Origin: Bacteroidia bacterium
Lineage (GTDB): Bacteria > Bacteroidota > Bacteroidia > Cytophagales > JAAEPT01
Length of the DNA stretch: 64,000 nucleotides
Direction of reading: 5' to 3'
Assembly (NCBI GenBank): GCA_030431525.1
Contig: JAUIJC010000019.1
Span: 32,313-96,312, forward strand
The position numbers and the translations under genes were made by a program. Positions 1 through 6,629 of this stretch are shown here, one piece after another (positions within the stretch are counted from its first letter, which is position 1; each line of letters starts with the position of its first letter). The notes under the pieces were generated by a model that saw only the letters and a list, made by a program, of their open reading frames with translations, had not been told where the DNA came from and did no database searches.

Positions 1-623
1 GGGGTTGACACATCCTCGGAAAACACCCCGCCCCCATCATTCAAAAACAGAGCACTCACCACGGTTCCATCCACCTCCTTTCCGTTCAAAAGCAGGTCCA
101 AGTCATTGTCTCCATCTACGTCCCCAACATCCAAGGAAGCATCCTCAACGCCAGGCAAACCAGCATCCTGCAACTCCGTAAATTTTCCGGAACCATCGTT
201 CAAATACACCAAGGAAACATTCTCACTGTTAGACTTCTCGCCTACCAAAAGTAAATCCTTGTCACCATCGCTATCTACATCAAAAAAGGCAACCTCACTA
301 TTTCTTACCCCCACAAAGACACTGGAATAATCCAAGGTAAAGACTCCCGTTCCATCATTCGTAAATAACAGGCTCTCCCGTTGGCTGTGTACAGAATACC
401 CGGTTACAAACAAATCTAGGTCACCATCACCATCTACATCCACAAAGTCCTTTGTACCGGAGACAGCAGGTAAAACAGAAATTTCTTGCCCAGCATATTC
501 GGGAACATCTACCAGCTCAAAATTGACCTGGCCAAAGGTTGTGGGTAGAAAAGCCCCACTAAAAAGGACAGCAGAGAAAGCCCCTTTCTTACATGTTCGA
601 AGTAGCTGTTTGTTCATAAGCAT
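1..623 (-). CDS. FG-GAP/VCBS repeat surface protein (partial, C-terminal part outside window)
   Basis: This frame is open from an ATG at 623 (a second ATG at 617) to the window edge, so only the first ~207 residues are seen. A basic start (MNKQLLRTCKK) and a hydrophobic segment ending near TTFGQ form a Sec signal peptide. At least three calcium-binding-loop repeats follow: DVDGDGDLDLFVTG, DVDSDGDKDLLLVG and DVDGDNDLDLLLNG, spaced by about 55 residues. This is the FG-GAP/VCBS pattern of integrin-like beta-propellers, usual in exported Bacteroidota adhesins or carbohydrate-interacting proteins. Many relatives end in a T9SS sorting domain, but that end is not visible here. The ligand cannot be inferred. 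The gene lies downstream of the Crp/Fnr regulator on the same strand with a 127-bp gap, so cotranscription is possible but unproven. Confidence 0.85.
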   Translation of the reverse strand, partial: MLMNKQLLRTCKKGAFSAVLFSGAFLPTTFGQVNFELVDVPEYAGQEISVLPAVSGTKDFVDVDGDGDLDLFVTGYSVHSQRESLLFTNDGTGVFTLDYSSVFVGVRNSEVAFFDVDSDGDKDLLLVGEKSNSENVSLVYLNDGSGKFTELQDAGLPGVEDASLDVGDVDGDNDLDLLLNGKEVDGTVVSALFLNDGGGVFSEDVST

Positions 624-750
624 TTGAGTTTAAAAGAGATTTAAAAACCAAACCCCAATTAAGTCAAAGGCTTTGCCACAAATCTGTCAATCACATCCCC
701 AAATCGTTCAAATGAGTAATGGGGACAAAAAGAACAAAAAAAAGTTGACC

Positions 751-1392
751 TTAGGAGGCAACCTCACCCAACAGCTTAATCTTGTTCCTTGTCATTTCAA
801 TCTGACCATTTTGCTCCAGTTTTTTGAGGAGTCGGGAGATGACCTCGCGGGAGGTGCCCATCTCGTTGGCGATTTCTTGGTGGGTCACGTAGAAAATATG
901 CTGACCGAGGATACGGCTTTTTTCTTTTAAGTAGGTCAAGAGACGCTCGTCCAGCTTATGGAAGGCCAACAGGTCGATGGTTTTGAAAAGCTCATCGAAG
1001 CGGGCAGTGTAGCTCCGCATCACAAACTCCTTCCACACACGGTACTTATCCATCCACTCATCCATGTATTGGATTGGGATTTTGATGACCTCGGCCTCTT
1101 CCTCCACTACCGCCCTGATGTTGCTGATTTCATCGACCATGCAACAAATAAAGGCGTGAGCGCATGACTGTCCACCCTCCAAATAGTAGAGCAACAATTC
1201 CCTGTGGTCGTCATCCTCGCGAAACACTTTCACCACACCGCTTAGCACCAAAGGGATAAACTTGATGGAAGTGCCTGTATCCATTAGGTAGTCACCTTGC
1301 TTGAGGTGGACGATTTTACCCACTTGGGCGATTTCATCCAGCAAGCGCTCATCATATAGCGTCGGGAAGTGTTTTTTCAACAAGGCCTTCAT
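751..1392 (-). CDS. Crp/Fnr family transcriptional regulator
   Basis: A 213-residue cytoplasmic DNA-binding regulator of the Crp/Fnr superfamily. Residues ~10-125 form the cyclic-nucleotide-binding-type beta-roll (GDYLMDTG, then PLVLSGVVKVFRED), residues ~125-150 the dimer helix, and residues ~169-193 the helix-turn-helix (THQEIANEMGTSREVISRLL). The recognition helix has the E-x-x-S-R pattern (E183, S186, R187) seen in FNR-like members rather than the E-x-x-G-R of CRP. Cys77, Cys83 and Cys84 lie in the sensor domain, but there is no N-terminal FNR iron-sulfur cysteine cluster, so the signal is unknown; NO, heme, cAMP or redox are possible. Palindromes at 1623, 2764 and 6343 are plausible operators, the first upstream of this gene and suggesting autoregulation. 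The neighbouring rhodanese, metal-binding, RIC-like and hemN genes suggest control of a redox or micro-oxic response. Confidence 0.88.
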   Translation of the reverse strand: MKALLKKHFPTLYDERLLDEIAQVGKIVHLKQGDYLMDTGTSIKFIPLVLSGVVKVFREDDDHRELLLYYLEGGQSCAHAFICCMVDEISNIRAVVEEEAEVIKIPIQYMDEWMDKYRVWKEFVMRSYTARFDELFKTIDLLAFHKLDERLLTYLKEKSRILGQHIFYVTHQEIANEMGTSREVISRLLKKLEQNGQIEMTRNKIKLLGEVAS

Positions 1393-1439
1393 AAAAAGAA
1401 TATTAGAGAGTTTTCCGAATAGGAATGTTAGTTCGGAAC

Positions 1440-1547
1440 CACAGAGGGCGCAGAGGAAAGGAGGTCTGAGAGACTCCCATTCTCCAAACAGTTTGTGTTT
1501 TTGAGAGTAAAGAGCCTCCTAATCTCCTTTCCTCTGAGCCCTCTGTG
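1440..1547. repeat. Dispersed inverted repeat, CACAGAGGGC family, copy 1
   Basis: Two 26-nt arms (1440-1465 and 1522-1547) are inverted copies with 24 of 26 matches, enclosing about 56 nt. The core is CACAGAGGGC then CAGAGGAAAGGAG. A related copy is at 6425-6507. It lies between the start of the Crp/Fnr gene (1392) and a putative operator at 1623. No coding content is seen. Confidence 0.75.
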
Positions 1548-1622
1548 ATTTATCAAACGCTATTCAGATTCTTATCAATCGTATCTGCAAAGAAAATATG
1601 ACACGTCCCCCACTCATTGTCT

Positions 1623-1636
1623 GTGACATTTATCAC
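1623..1636. promoter_or_regulatory. Putative Crp/Fnr-type operator (GTGACATTTATCAC)
   Basis: The site reads GTGAC-ATTT-ATCAC, two half-sites in dyad with four bases between them; with flanks it also fits TGTGA-N6-TCAC. It lies 231 bp upstream of the Crp/Fnr regulator start, or about 120 bp if the inserted repeat at 1440-1547 is discounted, and downstream of the HMA gene. The similar palindromes at 2764 and 6343 support a shared operator. Assignment to this regulator is inference. Confidence 0.45.
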
Positions 1637-1680
1637 CCAAGGGAAACTTGGGGAAAACACAAACTCTGGGGGCTCTGCTC

Positions 1681-1941
1681 TTATAACTTGCCCTTGGCGC
1701 AACTCACATAGGACTTTGCCTTGTGCAACAAGGTGTTGGCATCTCCGGCCTCAGGATAACCCATGCTGGAGAGCTTGGCCTTCACCTTTTCCAGAAGTTG
1801 TTCGTCTTCGGTGGGGATGGTCACTTTTGAAGCTTCCAAGTCCACGGAAACATCGCTGATGCCATCAAGCTCCAACAAACCTTTCTTCAAGGTATTGGCG
1901 CATCCACCGCATTTTAAGTTTACAATTTCTAACGTAGTCAT
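1681..1941 (-). CDS. Heavy-metal-associated (HMA) domain protein
   Basis: An 86-residue protein whose N-terminal ~65 residues match the HMA ferredoxin-like fold: MTTLEIVNLKCGGCANTLKK supplies the metal-binding CxxC (Cys11, Cys14), followed by the usual ISDVSVDLEASKVTI strand pair. Family members are cytosolic copper or zinc chaperones or free-standing versions of P-type ATPase metal domains. The C-terminal tail adds a third cysteine (SYVSCAKGKL), which is not typical of short Atx1/CopZ proteins. It lies 79 bp downstream of the two rhodanese genes on the same strand, probably in one operon. The multicopper oxidase nearby fits a copper role, but the metal is not shown by sequence. Confidence 0.85.
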   Translation of the reverse strand: MTTLEIVNLKCGGCANTLKKGLLELDGISDVSVDLEASKVTIPTEDEQLLEKVKAKLSSMGYPEAGDANTLLHKAKSYVSCAKGKL

Positions 1942-2020
1942 ACACTAAAGGATTTTTAAAGTAAGGATTTGATGGACTTTAGAGGTTAGACGTTAGCTCT
2001 CATTGAAATGGAGATAACAC

Positions 2021-2404
2021 TTAATGCCCTAGTGCTCGATATCCTCCCTTCAGCTCGTAAATTTCCCCAAAACCCAGTTCCTGCAACAAGGCAATCGCAT
2101 TATGGCTCCTGCCACCGCTGGCGCAGTAGATAAACACGGGCTTGGTCTTGTCCATGGCCTCCAACTTCTGGCGGAAATCATCGGCGTAATAATCCAAATT
2201 AATGGCACCCTCAATATTTCCCTGATTGAACTCAGCAGGAGTTCTTACATCGAGCAACAGTTCATCGGTCGTTTCTTCGACCAACTTCAGGAAAGCATCA
2301 GCCTTCAATAACTGATAGCCCTCTCCCTGTTGGGCATTGGCGCATGAGCTCATCAAACCAAGGCTCATCACCAACAGCACTAATACTCGCTTCATTTTAT
2401 TCAT
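2021..2404 (-). CDS. Exported rhodanese-like protein (probable lipoprotein)
   Basis: A 127-residue single-domain rhodanese with an export signal: MNKMKRVLVLLVMSLGLMSS then CANAQQ. The segment fits a lipobox (LMSSC) but could also be cut after ANA, so anchoring is uncertain. The rhodanese domain covers residues ~33-125 with LLDVRTPAEFNQGNIEGAIN and the active-site loop YCASGGRS, whose Cys would carry the persulfide. Rhodaneses transfer sulfane sulfur; a periplasmic one could act on thiosulfate, polysulfide or oxidised thiols. The gene follows another rhodanese gene by 14 bp on the same strand, so they are almost certainly cotranscribed, with the metal-binding gene downstream. Confidence 0.88.
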   Translation of the reverse strand: MNKMKRVLVLLVMSLGLMSSCANAQQGEGYQLLKADAFLKLVEETTDELLLDVRTPAEFNQGNIEGAINLDYYADDFRQKLEAMDKTKPVFIYCASGGRSHNAIALLQELGFGEIYELKGGYRALGH

Positions 2405-2418
2405 CGGTTCTCCTCGGT

Positions 2419-2706
2419 TTAATTCAACATTCGGATTTTCATGTCGGCCAAGCCACCGCCATTGTACACATCTTGGAGGCCTTGGGCAATTAGATAACCC
2501 TGTGCCTGACCACTACGGTTCCCAGAACGGCAATACACTACAATCGGCCCAGCCATCTGCTTGAATTCCTCCAATCGAGAAGGTACCTCATGCAATGGAA
2601 TGTTCAAAGCGCCGTCAACATGTCCAGAGGCAAATTCACCTGCGGAACGCACATCCACGATGGTTGTTCCCGCTTGTTTCAATACTTCGTTATTCAGCGT
2701 ATTCAT
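2419..2706 (-). CDS. Cytoplasmic single-domain rhodanese
   Basis: A 95-residue protein consisting of one rhodanese domain without a signal peptide. It shows TTIVDVRSAGEFASGHVDGA near residues 14-33 and the active-site loop VYCRSGNRSGQA near residues 59-70, where Cys would form the persulfide. Its size matches GlpE/PspE-type sulfurtransferases. It is the first gene of a probable minus-strand operon with the exported rhodanese and the HMA protein. The 176-bp gap to the divergent DUF302 gene contains a Crp/Fnr-like palindrome 57 bp upstream of this start. The paired cytoplasmic and exported copies suggest sulfur handling on both sides of the membrane, which is inference. Confidence 0.88.
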   Translation of the reverse strand: MNTLNNEVLKQAGTTIVDVRSAGEFASGHVDGALNIPLHEVPSRLEEFKQMAGPIVVYCRSGNRSGQAQGYLIAQGLQDVYNGGGLADMKIRMLN

Positions 2707-2763
2707 AGGTCTTTTTCAATTTTCTTACTGATTGCAAGATACACTGAGAGGCCTCAGAAGTAT

Positions 2764-2777
2764 GTAACCGTTATCAC
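2764..2777. promoter_or_regulatory. Putative Crp/Fnr-type operator in divergent promoter (GTAACCGTTATCAC)
   Basis: GTAAC-CGTT-ATCAC matches the 1623 site at 11 of 14 positions and has the same half-site spacing. It lies between the divergent rhodanese (start 2706) and DUF302 (start 2883) genes, close to where a regulator of both would bind. Confidence 0.45.
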
Positions 2778-2882
2778 AAGCCCCCTTCCTTCCCGATTCG
2801 GGAAATTTGTGCATGACTCGTATCCAGAACACAACTTTTCACGCTACAAAACGGTTTTCAAATAGAGCAACACCCAATAGCC

Positions 2883-3293
2883 ATGCATTACACACTGAAC
2901 ACCACGGTTCCCACCGACATCAGCAAGACCAGAGAAATGATTGCTGAAGCCCTCCAAAAGCAAGGCTTTGGCATCCTGACGGAAATCGATTTGAAAGCGA
3001 CCTTCAAGAAAAAGCTAAACAGGGATTACAAGGAATACCTCATTTTGGGTGCCTGCAACCCCGACTTCGCCTTTGAGGCTTTAGGGCTTGAGGAACACAT
3101 CGGGGCATTGCTTCCATGCAACATCTGCCTGATTGAACAGAAAAATGGCACCGAGGTGGCCATCATGGACCCCGAAACGGTGATGGACCTCGTGGAGAAT
3201 GAGAAACTCTCTGGATTTGCCAAGGAGGTGAAGAAACGGCTGGAAATGGTGTTGAGTGATATTCAAAGTGGCTCGTTGCGGAAATCGGCCTGA
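2883..3293 (+). CDS. DUF302 domain protein
   Basis: A 136-residue cytoplasmic protein matching DUF302 over most of its length: an N-terminal strand-helix (DISKTREMIAEALQKQGFGI), then LILGACNPDFAFEAL, then the hallmark IGALLPCNICLIEQ around residues 76-90 with two cysteines. DUF302 proteins are of unknown biochemistry and are often found beside rhodanese, thioredoxin or copper/redox genes. It is transcribed away from the rhodanese operon and shares its promoter region, including the palindrome at 2764. The ATG start sits just before the conserved N-terminus. Function remains unassigned. Confidence 0.85.
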   Translation: MHYTLNTTVPTDISKTREMIAEALQKQGFGILTEIDLKATFKKKLNRDYKEYLILGACNPDFAFEALGLEEHIGALLPCNICLIEQKNGTEVAIMDPETVMDLVENEKLSGFAKEVKKRLEMVLSDIQSGSLRKSA

Positions 3294-3319
3294 CGGGGAA
3301 ATGTATATAAATTGTTCGT

Positions 3320-3431
3320 CCAAGGACGTTGTCCTTGGCTAACATATTTCGCCCTTACAGGGCTTTGCAGAATCACCACCGCAAAGCCCTGTAAGGGCGA
3401 AATATATCAGAGTGGGGCGTATAGCCCTACT
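3320..3431. repeat. Three-hairpin dispersed repeat, copy A1 (third hairpin replaced)
   Basis: Hairpin 1 is CCAAGGACGTTGTCCTTGG (3320-3338). The long stem has 25-nt arms at 3344-3368 and 3381-3405 that pair perfectly around a 12-nt loop, with core GCCCTTACAGGGC. Instead of the CGATGGAT hairpin seen in other copies, a different hairpin (GTGGGGC...GCCCTAC, 3410-3431) follows. It lies between two convergent genes (DUF302 and the multicopper oxidase) and may serve as a terminator there. Confidence 0.85.
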
Positions 3432-3443
3432 CCACAAAAACAG

Positions 3444-5165
3444 TCACCCACCACCCTTCACAATTTTTTGGACCACAAACCTGCCCGTACTATCATCCTC
3501 CAAAAGCAGGAAATAAACCCCGTCCTTCAAATCACCTGTATAGATTTTTTGTTGGCCCAAGGCCTTTTGGCGAATCACTTCCTGCCCCAACACATCCAAT
3601 ACAATTAACTCAGTCTTCTCCCCGATACCTTCGGCAACCACCGAAAGCTGTTCCTGCACAGGCGTTGGGAAAACATGCACTTTGATGGCTTCCAGTGGTT
3701 CCACTGAAGTAATGACCGTATCCACAGGTTGTTTCTTGACGGTGTCGATAACGATAAACTGATACATCATACCATCATCCTCGTGGTGGAGATTATGGCA
3801 ATGCCACATATAGGCATGGTTGGAATCGGCGAAATTCAGGAAGCGACTGATGATGCGGACATTTTCGAAGGGATGCACCAACACCACATCCTTCCAGCCC
3901 CGCTCATTGGCGGGAGGCGTTCGTCCATCCCTGTCCAACACCTGAAACTGAACATCATGCAAATGCATGGGGTGCGCCACCGAGGATTGGTTCTCAAACT
4001 CCCAAATCTCGGTGCTTCCCAAAATCACGGTGTCGTCCACCCGCATCATATTATACAGCTTGCCGTCGATGGTCATCGGCTCGCCCGCCACCTCTGGGTC
4101 AATCACCTTTTTTCGATAGTTATTGGAGGCGCTGGCAGGGATAAAATCAATAGGAACCAAGGACGATGGAATGGACGTAATGGCCTGAGATTTTTTAGCG
4201 CCCACCACAATTTTCAGCAAAGGCATATCCGTGGTATCCAATGGATTGAAATTCACATCGAACACCTTTGGCCCGCCAATAACGCCATCACCCAACTCCG
4301 AAGCGTAATTCATCAGATAAAGCGTATCCCCTACTTTTTGTCCACTCAAATCAAGCAATAATTCAGCACGCTCACCATTCGAAAGCGTCACGCGCGACAA
4401 GGGAATCGGTGCCTCCACCAATCCGCCATCGGTCCCAATTTGATGGAAGGTGCGATTGTCCGAAAAACCGAGTTGGTACACCCGTGCATTGGCTCCGTCC
4501 AAAATGCGGAAACGAACCACCTGCGCTGGACATTCCAACACGGGTTCTATGGCGCCATTCATCGTATGACGGTTGCCCATCATTTGAACCTTTAGCTTGG
4601 CATCTGGCTCAAACGCACGGTCTTGCAAAACCAGCGGAAAGTCATCCACGCCATAAGTCCGTGGCAAAGGTAGTTGAGCCTCCACATCATCTTGAATGAT
4701 AATCATACCCGCCAACCCACGGTTCACCTGATTCATCACCATCCCATGGCGGTGGGAATGGTACCACATCGTACAAGCCAAATTGTTAATGAGGTAATCG
4801 GGTTTCCATACTTTTCCAGCAGGAATCATATTAGCATGGGTGCCGTCCAAACTTGCAGGGACATTCAAGCCATGCCAATGCACGGTGACCATTTCGTTCA
4901 GGTCATTAGCCACCCGAATATGGGTTGAATCCCCTTTCTTGAACAACAAGGTTGGGCCCAAGTAATCCATCTCATTCATCCCGATGGTAGGCGTGCTGAC
5001 ACTCGGAAAAAAATGATGGTTTCCCTCATGAATCCGAAGGTTCAGGGTGCTCCCTTCCAACAAAGGCGGAATAGGTAAAGGCGTGGTAAAAGACTGTCCT
5101 AAAGCAAATCCAAGGGAGAGGCAGGACACGAACAGCCAGATAAAAAGTCGTTGAAAAATATCCAT
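3444..5165 (-). CDS. Multicopper oxidase with T9SS C-terminal sorting domain
   Basis: A 573-residue exported laccase/CueO/CotA-type oxidase that would couple one-electron oxidation of a substrate (Cu(I), phenolics or another reductant) to O2 reduction. Signal peptide at residues 1-23 (ends GFALGQ). All copper motifs are present: HWHG (96-99), HSHRH (136-140), HPMHLH near 400 and HCHNLHHEDDGMM near 455, which supplies the type 1 Cys/His/Met set. So the trinuclear and type 1 sites should be intact. The last ~78 residues (VHVFPTPVQEQLSV...GVYFLLL) are a T9SS sorting domain, predicting surface attachment or release rather than a periplasmic location. The gene ends convergently with the DUF302 gene across repeat A1. 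The nearby HMA protein suggests copper detoxification, but substrate specificity cannot be read from sequence. Confidence 0.92.
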   Translation of the reverse strand: MDIFQRLFIWLFVSCLSLGFALGQSFTTPLPIPPLLEGSTLNLRIHEGNHHFFPSVSTPTIGMNEMDYLGPTLLFKKGDSTHIRVANDLNEMVTVHWHGLNVPASLDGTHANMIPAGKVWKPDYLINNLACTMWYHSHRHGMVMNQVNRGLAGMIIIQDDVEAQLPLPRTYGVDDFPLVLQDRAFEPDAKLKVQMMGNRHTMNGAIEPVLECPAQVVRFRILDGANARVYQLGFSDNRTFHQIGTDGGLVEAPIPLSRVTLSNGERAELLLDLSGQKVGDTLYLMNYASELGDGVIGGPKVFDVNFNPLDTTDMPLLKIVVGAKKSQAITSIPSSLVPIDFIPASASNNYRKKVIDPEVAGEPMTIDGKLYNMMRVDDTVILGSTEIWEFENQSSVAHPMHLHDVQFQVLDRDGRTPPANERGWKDVVLVHPFENVRIISRFLNFADSNHAYMWHCHNLHHEDDGMMYQFIVIDTVKKQPVDTVITSVEPLEAIKVHVFPTPVQEQLSVVAEGIGEKTELIVLDVLGQEVIRQKALGQQKIYTGDLKDGVYFLLLEDDSTGRFVVQKIVKGGG

Positions 5166-5199
5166 ACCCCAAAATACAGAAAAGTTTCAGTTAACCTTT

Positions 5200-5363
5200 C
5201 AGTTAACGGTTAGCAGTTATCAGTTAACGGCTGACCATTTGGGGTGATAATCAGAGCCCTGTAAGGGCGGTTCTCCTCAGCGATGGATTTCAATCCATCG
5301 TCCAAAACAATTGCACACACAGCCCCTCCCGCCTGATAACTGTTAACCGCTAACTGATAACTG
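5200..5363. repeat. Composite repeat: half copy A2 enclosed by CAGTTA-type inverted repeats
   Basis: Outer arms at 5200-5230 and 5333-5363 are 31-nt imperfect inverted copies built from CAGTTA-containing units (CAGTTAACGGTTAGCAGTTA on the left). Inside lie the right half of the long stem of the three-hairpin repeat (AGCCCTGTAAGGGCGGTTCT, 5255-5274) and hairpin 3 (CGATGGATTTCAATCCATCG, 5281-5300). This looks like one repeat nested in another. It lies upstream of the multicopper oxidase start. Confidence 0.7.
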
Positions 5364-5367
5364 CCCC

Positions 5368-6105
5368 TCACCAAAGCTCAAACCGCTTATTCACCCTACT
5401 CTCCAACTCCATCACCCTCGGCAACAACACCTGCTCCTCCATCAAACTGTGGACACGCAAATCAACCTCAAAGGATTCCAATTGGCTGACCAAAATACGG
5501 AAAGGGCTTAGGCGCTCACCCATCGGCTTGAACTTGGCCAAATAAGTCCACATCCAATGGAGTTGGCGCTCCAAGGTGTCATCGTGGTGTTGTTCAAAAA
5601 TCTGAGCGGAATAACCTCTAAGCTCCTGCACCATGCCATTATCCAATTCGTCTGAGCAAAGCGCCTTATGCAGGGTACGGACATAAGGGAAAAAGATGCG
5701 CTCCTCCAATTGGATATGATGAGCCACATCCTTCTTGATAACTCGATGAAGCATCTGGATAAAATCCCTTAGATGGCCTTCCTCCTCATCCATCACCTTC
5801 ATCAACTGCTCCACGGTCTGCTCAATTTCGGGCAGTCTTTTTTCCAGATAGAAGGAATGGGTGCGCGTCAGATAATCCAGAATGACGGGCACCGAAAAAT
5901 GCTTCAGCTCTTCCAGCGTCTCCTTTTGCTGGTGAAAGACGTTTAAGACACTGGCCAAGAACTGTGGGTCATAGCCCTCATCCTGACATAAATGCTCCAA
6001 TGAAGAAGCGTCATTGTTCGGATTGTCGGTATAGCGCTTCAGGACAAGTCCCAACGACTTGTCAATTTGCTGAATCTCGTTCAGGGTAGTCTCCTTGGTT
6101 ATCAT
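5368..6105 (-). CDS. RIC/ScdA-like hemerythrin-fold protein (iron-sulfur repair type) lacking the CCGG motif
   Basis: About 245 residues from the chosen start (MITKETTLNEI); the frame is open to an ATG at 6141, but the family N-terminus begins at the TLNEI segment. Residues ~1-60 match the ScdA_N domain in layout, yet the usual FCCGG is replaced by TDNPNND. Residues ~80-230 form a hemerythrin-like four-helix domain with the expected ligands: H in RTHSFYL, HIQLEERIFFP, EQHHDDTLE and VHSLMEEQVLLP. RIC proteins restore iron-sulfur clusters damaged by nitric oxide or peroxide through a di-iron site. The di-iron ligands are kept here but the N-terminal cysteines are lost, so activity may differ. 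It is divergent from hemN, with a Crp/Fnr-like palindrome between them, fitting a nitrosative or micro-oxic role. Confidence 0.78.
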   Translation of the reverse strand: MITKETTLNEIQQIDKSLGLVLKRYTDNPNNDASSLEHLCQDEGYDPQFLASVLNVFHQQKETLEELKHFSVPVILDYLTRTHSFYLEKRLPEIEQTVEQLMKVMDEEEGHLRDFIQMLHRVIKKDVAHHIQLEERIFFPYVRTLHKALCSDELDNGMVQELRGYSAQIFEQHHDDTLERQLHWMWTYLAKFKPMGERLSPFRILVSQLESFEVDLRVHSLMEEQVLLPRVMELESRVNKRFELW

Positions 6106-6151
6106 CGCTGGAAAAGTTTTGATTGCTGATTGGTTTCTCACTATTACACAA

Positions 6152-6253
6152 CAAAGGACTAAAGTCCTTTGCTTTGAAGAACCGCCCTTACAGGGCTACC
6201 ATTGTGAAGCCCTGTAAGGGCGGTTCTCCATAGCGATGGATTTCAATCCATCG
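6152..6253. repeat. Three-hairpin dispersed repeat, copy A3 (complete)
   Basis: Hairpin 1 CAAAGGACTAAAGTCCTTTG (6152-6171); long stem with 20-nt perfect arms at 6178-6197 and 6208-6227 (AGAACCGCCCTTACAGGGCT on the left); hairpin 3 CGATGGATTTCAATCCATCG (6234-6253). It lies in the RIC-hemN divergent region, between the RIC start and the operator at 6343. Confidence 0.85.
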
Positions 6254-6342
6254 ACCCCAAAAATCATCGGGTTGAATTTTTTATTACGGTAAATCTATCC
6301 CCCATACCCCCTCCCAACCCATGATTTCTTTCAAGCCAAAAA

Positions 6343-6356
6343 CTGACATTTGTCAG
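6343..6356. promoter_or_regulatory. Putative Crp/Fnr-type operator between RIC-like gene and hemN (CTGACATTTGTCAG)
   Basis: A perfect dyad, CTGAC-ATTT-GTCAG, with the same half-site spacing and the same ATTT centre as the 1623 site. It sits in the middle of the 488-bp divergent region between the RIC-like gene and hemN, both typical Crp/Fnr-family targets. Repeats A3 and B2 lie on either side of it. Apart from the repeats and this site I see no gene in 6142-6629. Confidence 0.5.
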
Positions 6357-6424
6357 CCAAGGCATCTCCTAAGCATCTCAACTTTGTAAAAGCATTATTG
6401 AGGACGCGTATTTGGTTGAAAATG

Positions 6425-6507
6425 ACCACAGAGACCTCAGAGGAAAAGAGGGCACAGAGCCCACCTACATCGGCTCCTTTCCTCCCTTTCTCTGTGCCCT
6501 CTGTGGT
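6425..6507. repeat. Dispersed inverted repeat, CACAGAGGGC family, copy 2
   Basis: Imperfect inverted arms at about 6425-6452 (ACCACAGAGACCTCAGAGGA) and 6478-6507 (ending TGCCCTCTGTGGT). Related to the copy at 1440-1547. It lies between the putative operator at 6343 and the hemN start. Confidence 0.65.
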
Positions 6508-6629
6508 TAAAAAAATCTCTCAAAGCGTCTCCTTTTCACCAGAAGTTTAAGGGAACCACGAGGAACAGGGAGAGCCGTTGCCAACGACATACTCCCTCTC
6601 CCTGCCTCAGTGGGAAAAACAGCACCGCC

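Noticed and set aside
1440..1547. CACAGAGGGC repeat as an insertion sequence
   Set aside because: Only ~108 bp with no coding capacity and no visible target-site duplication; kept as a repeat.
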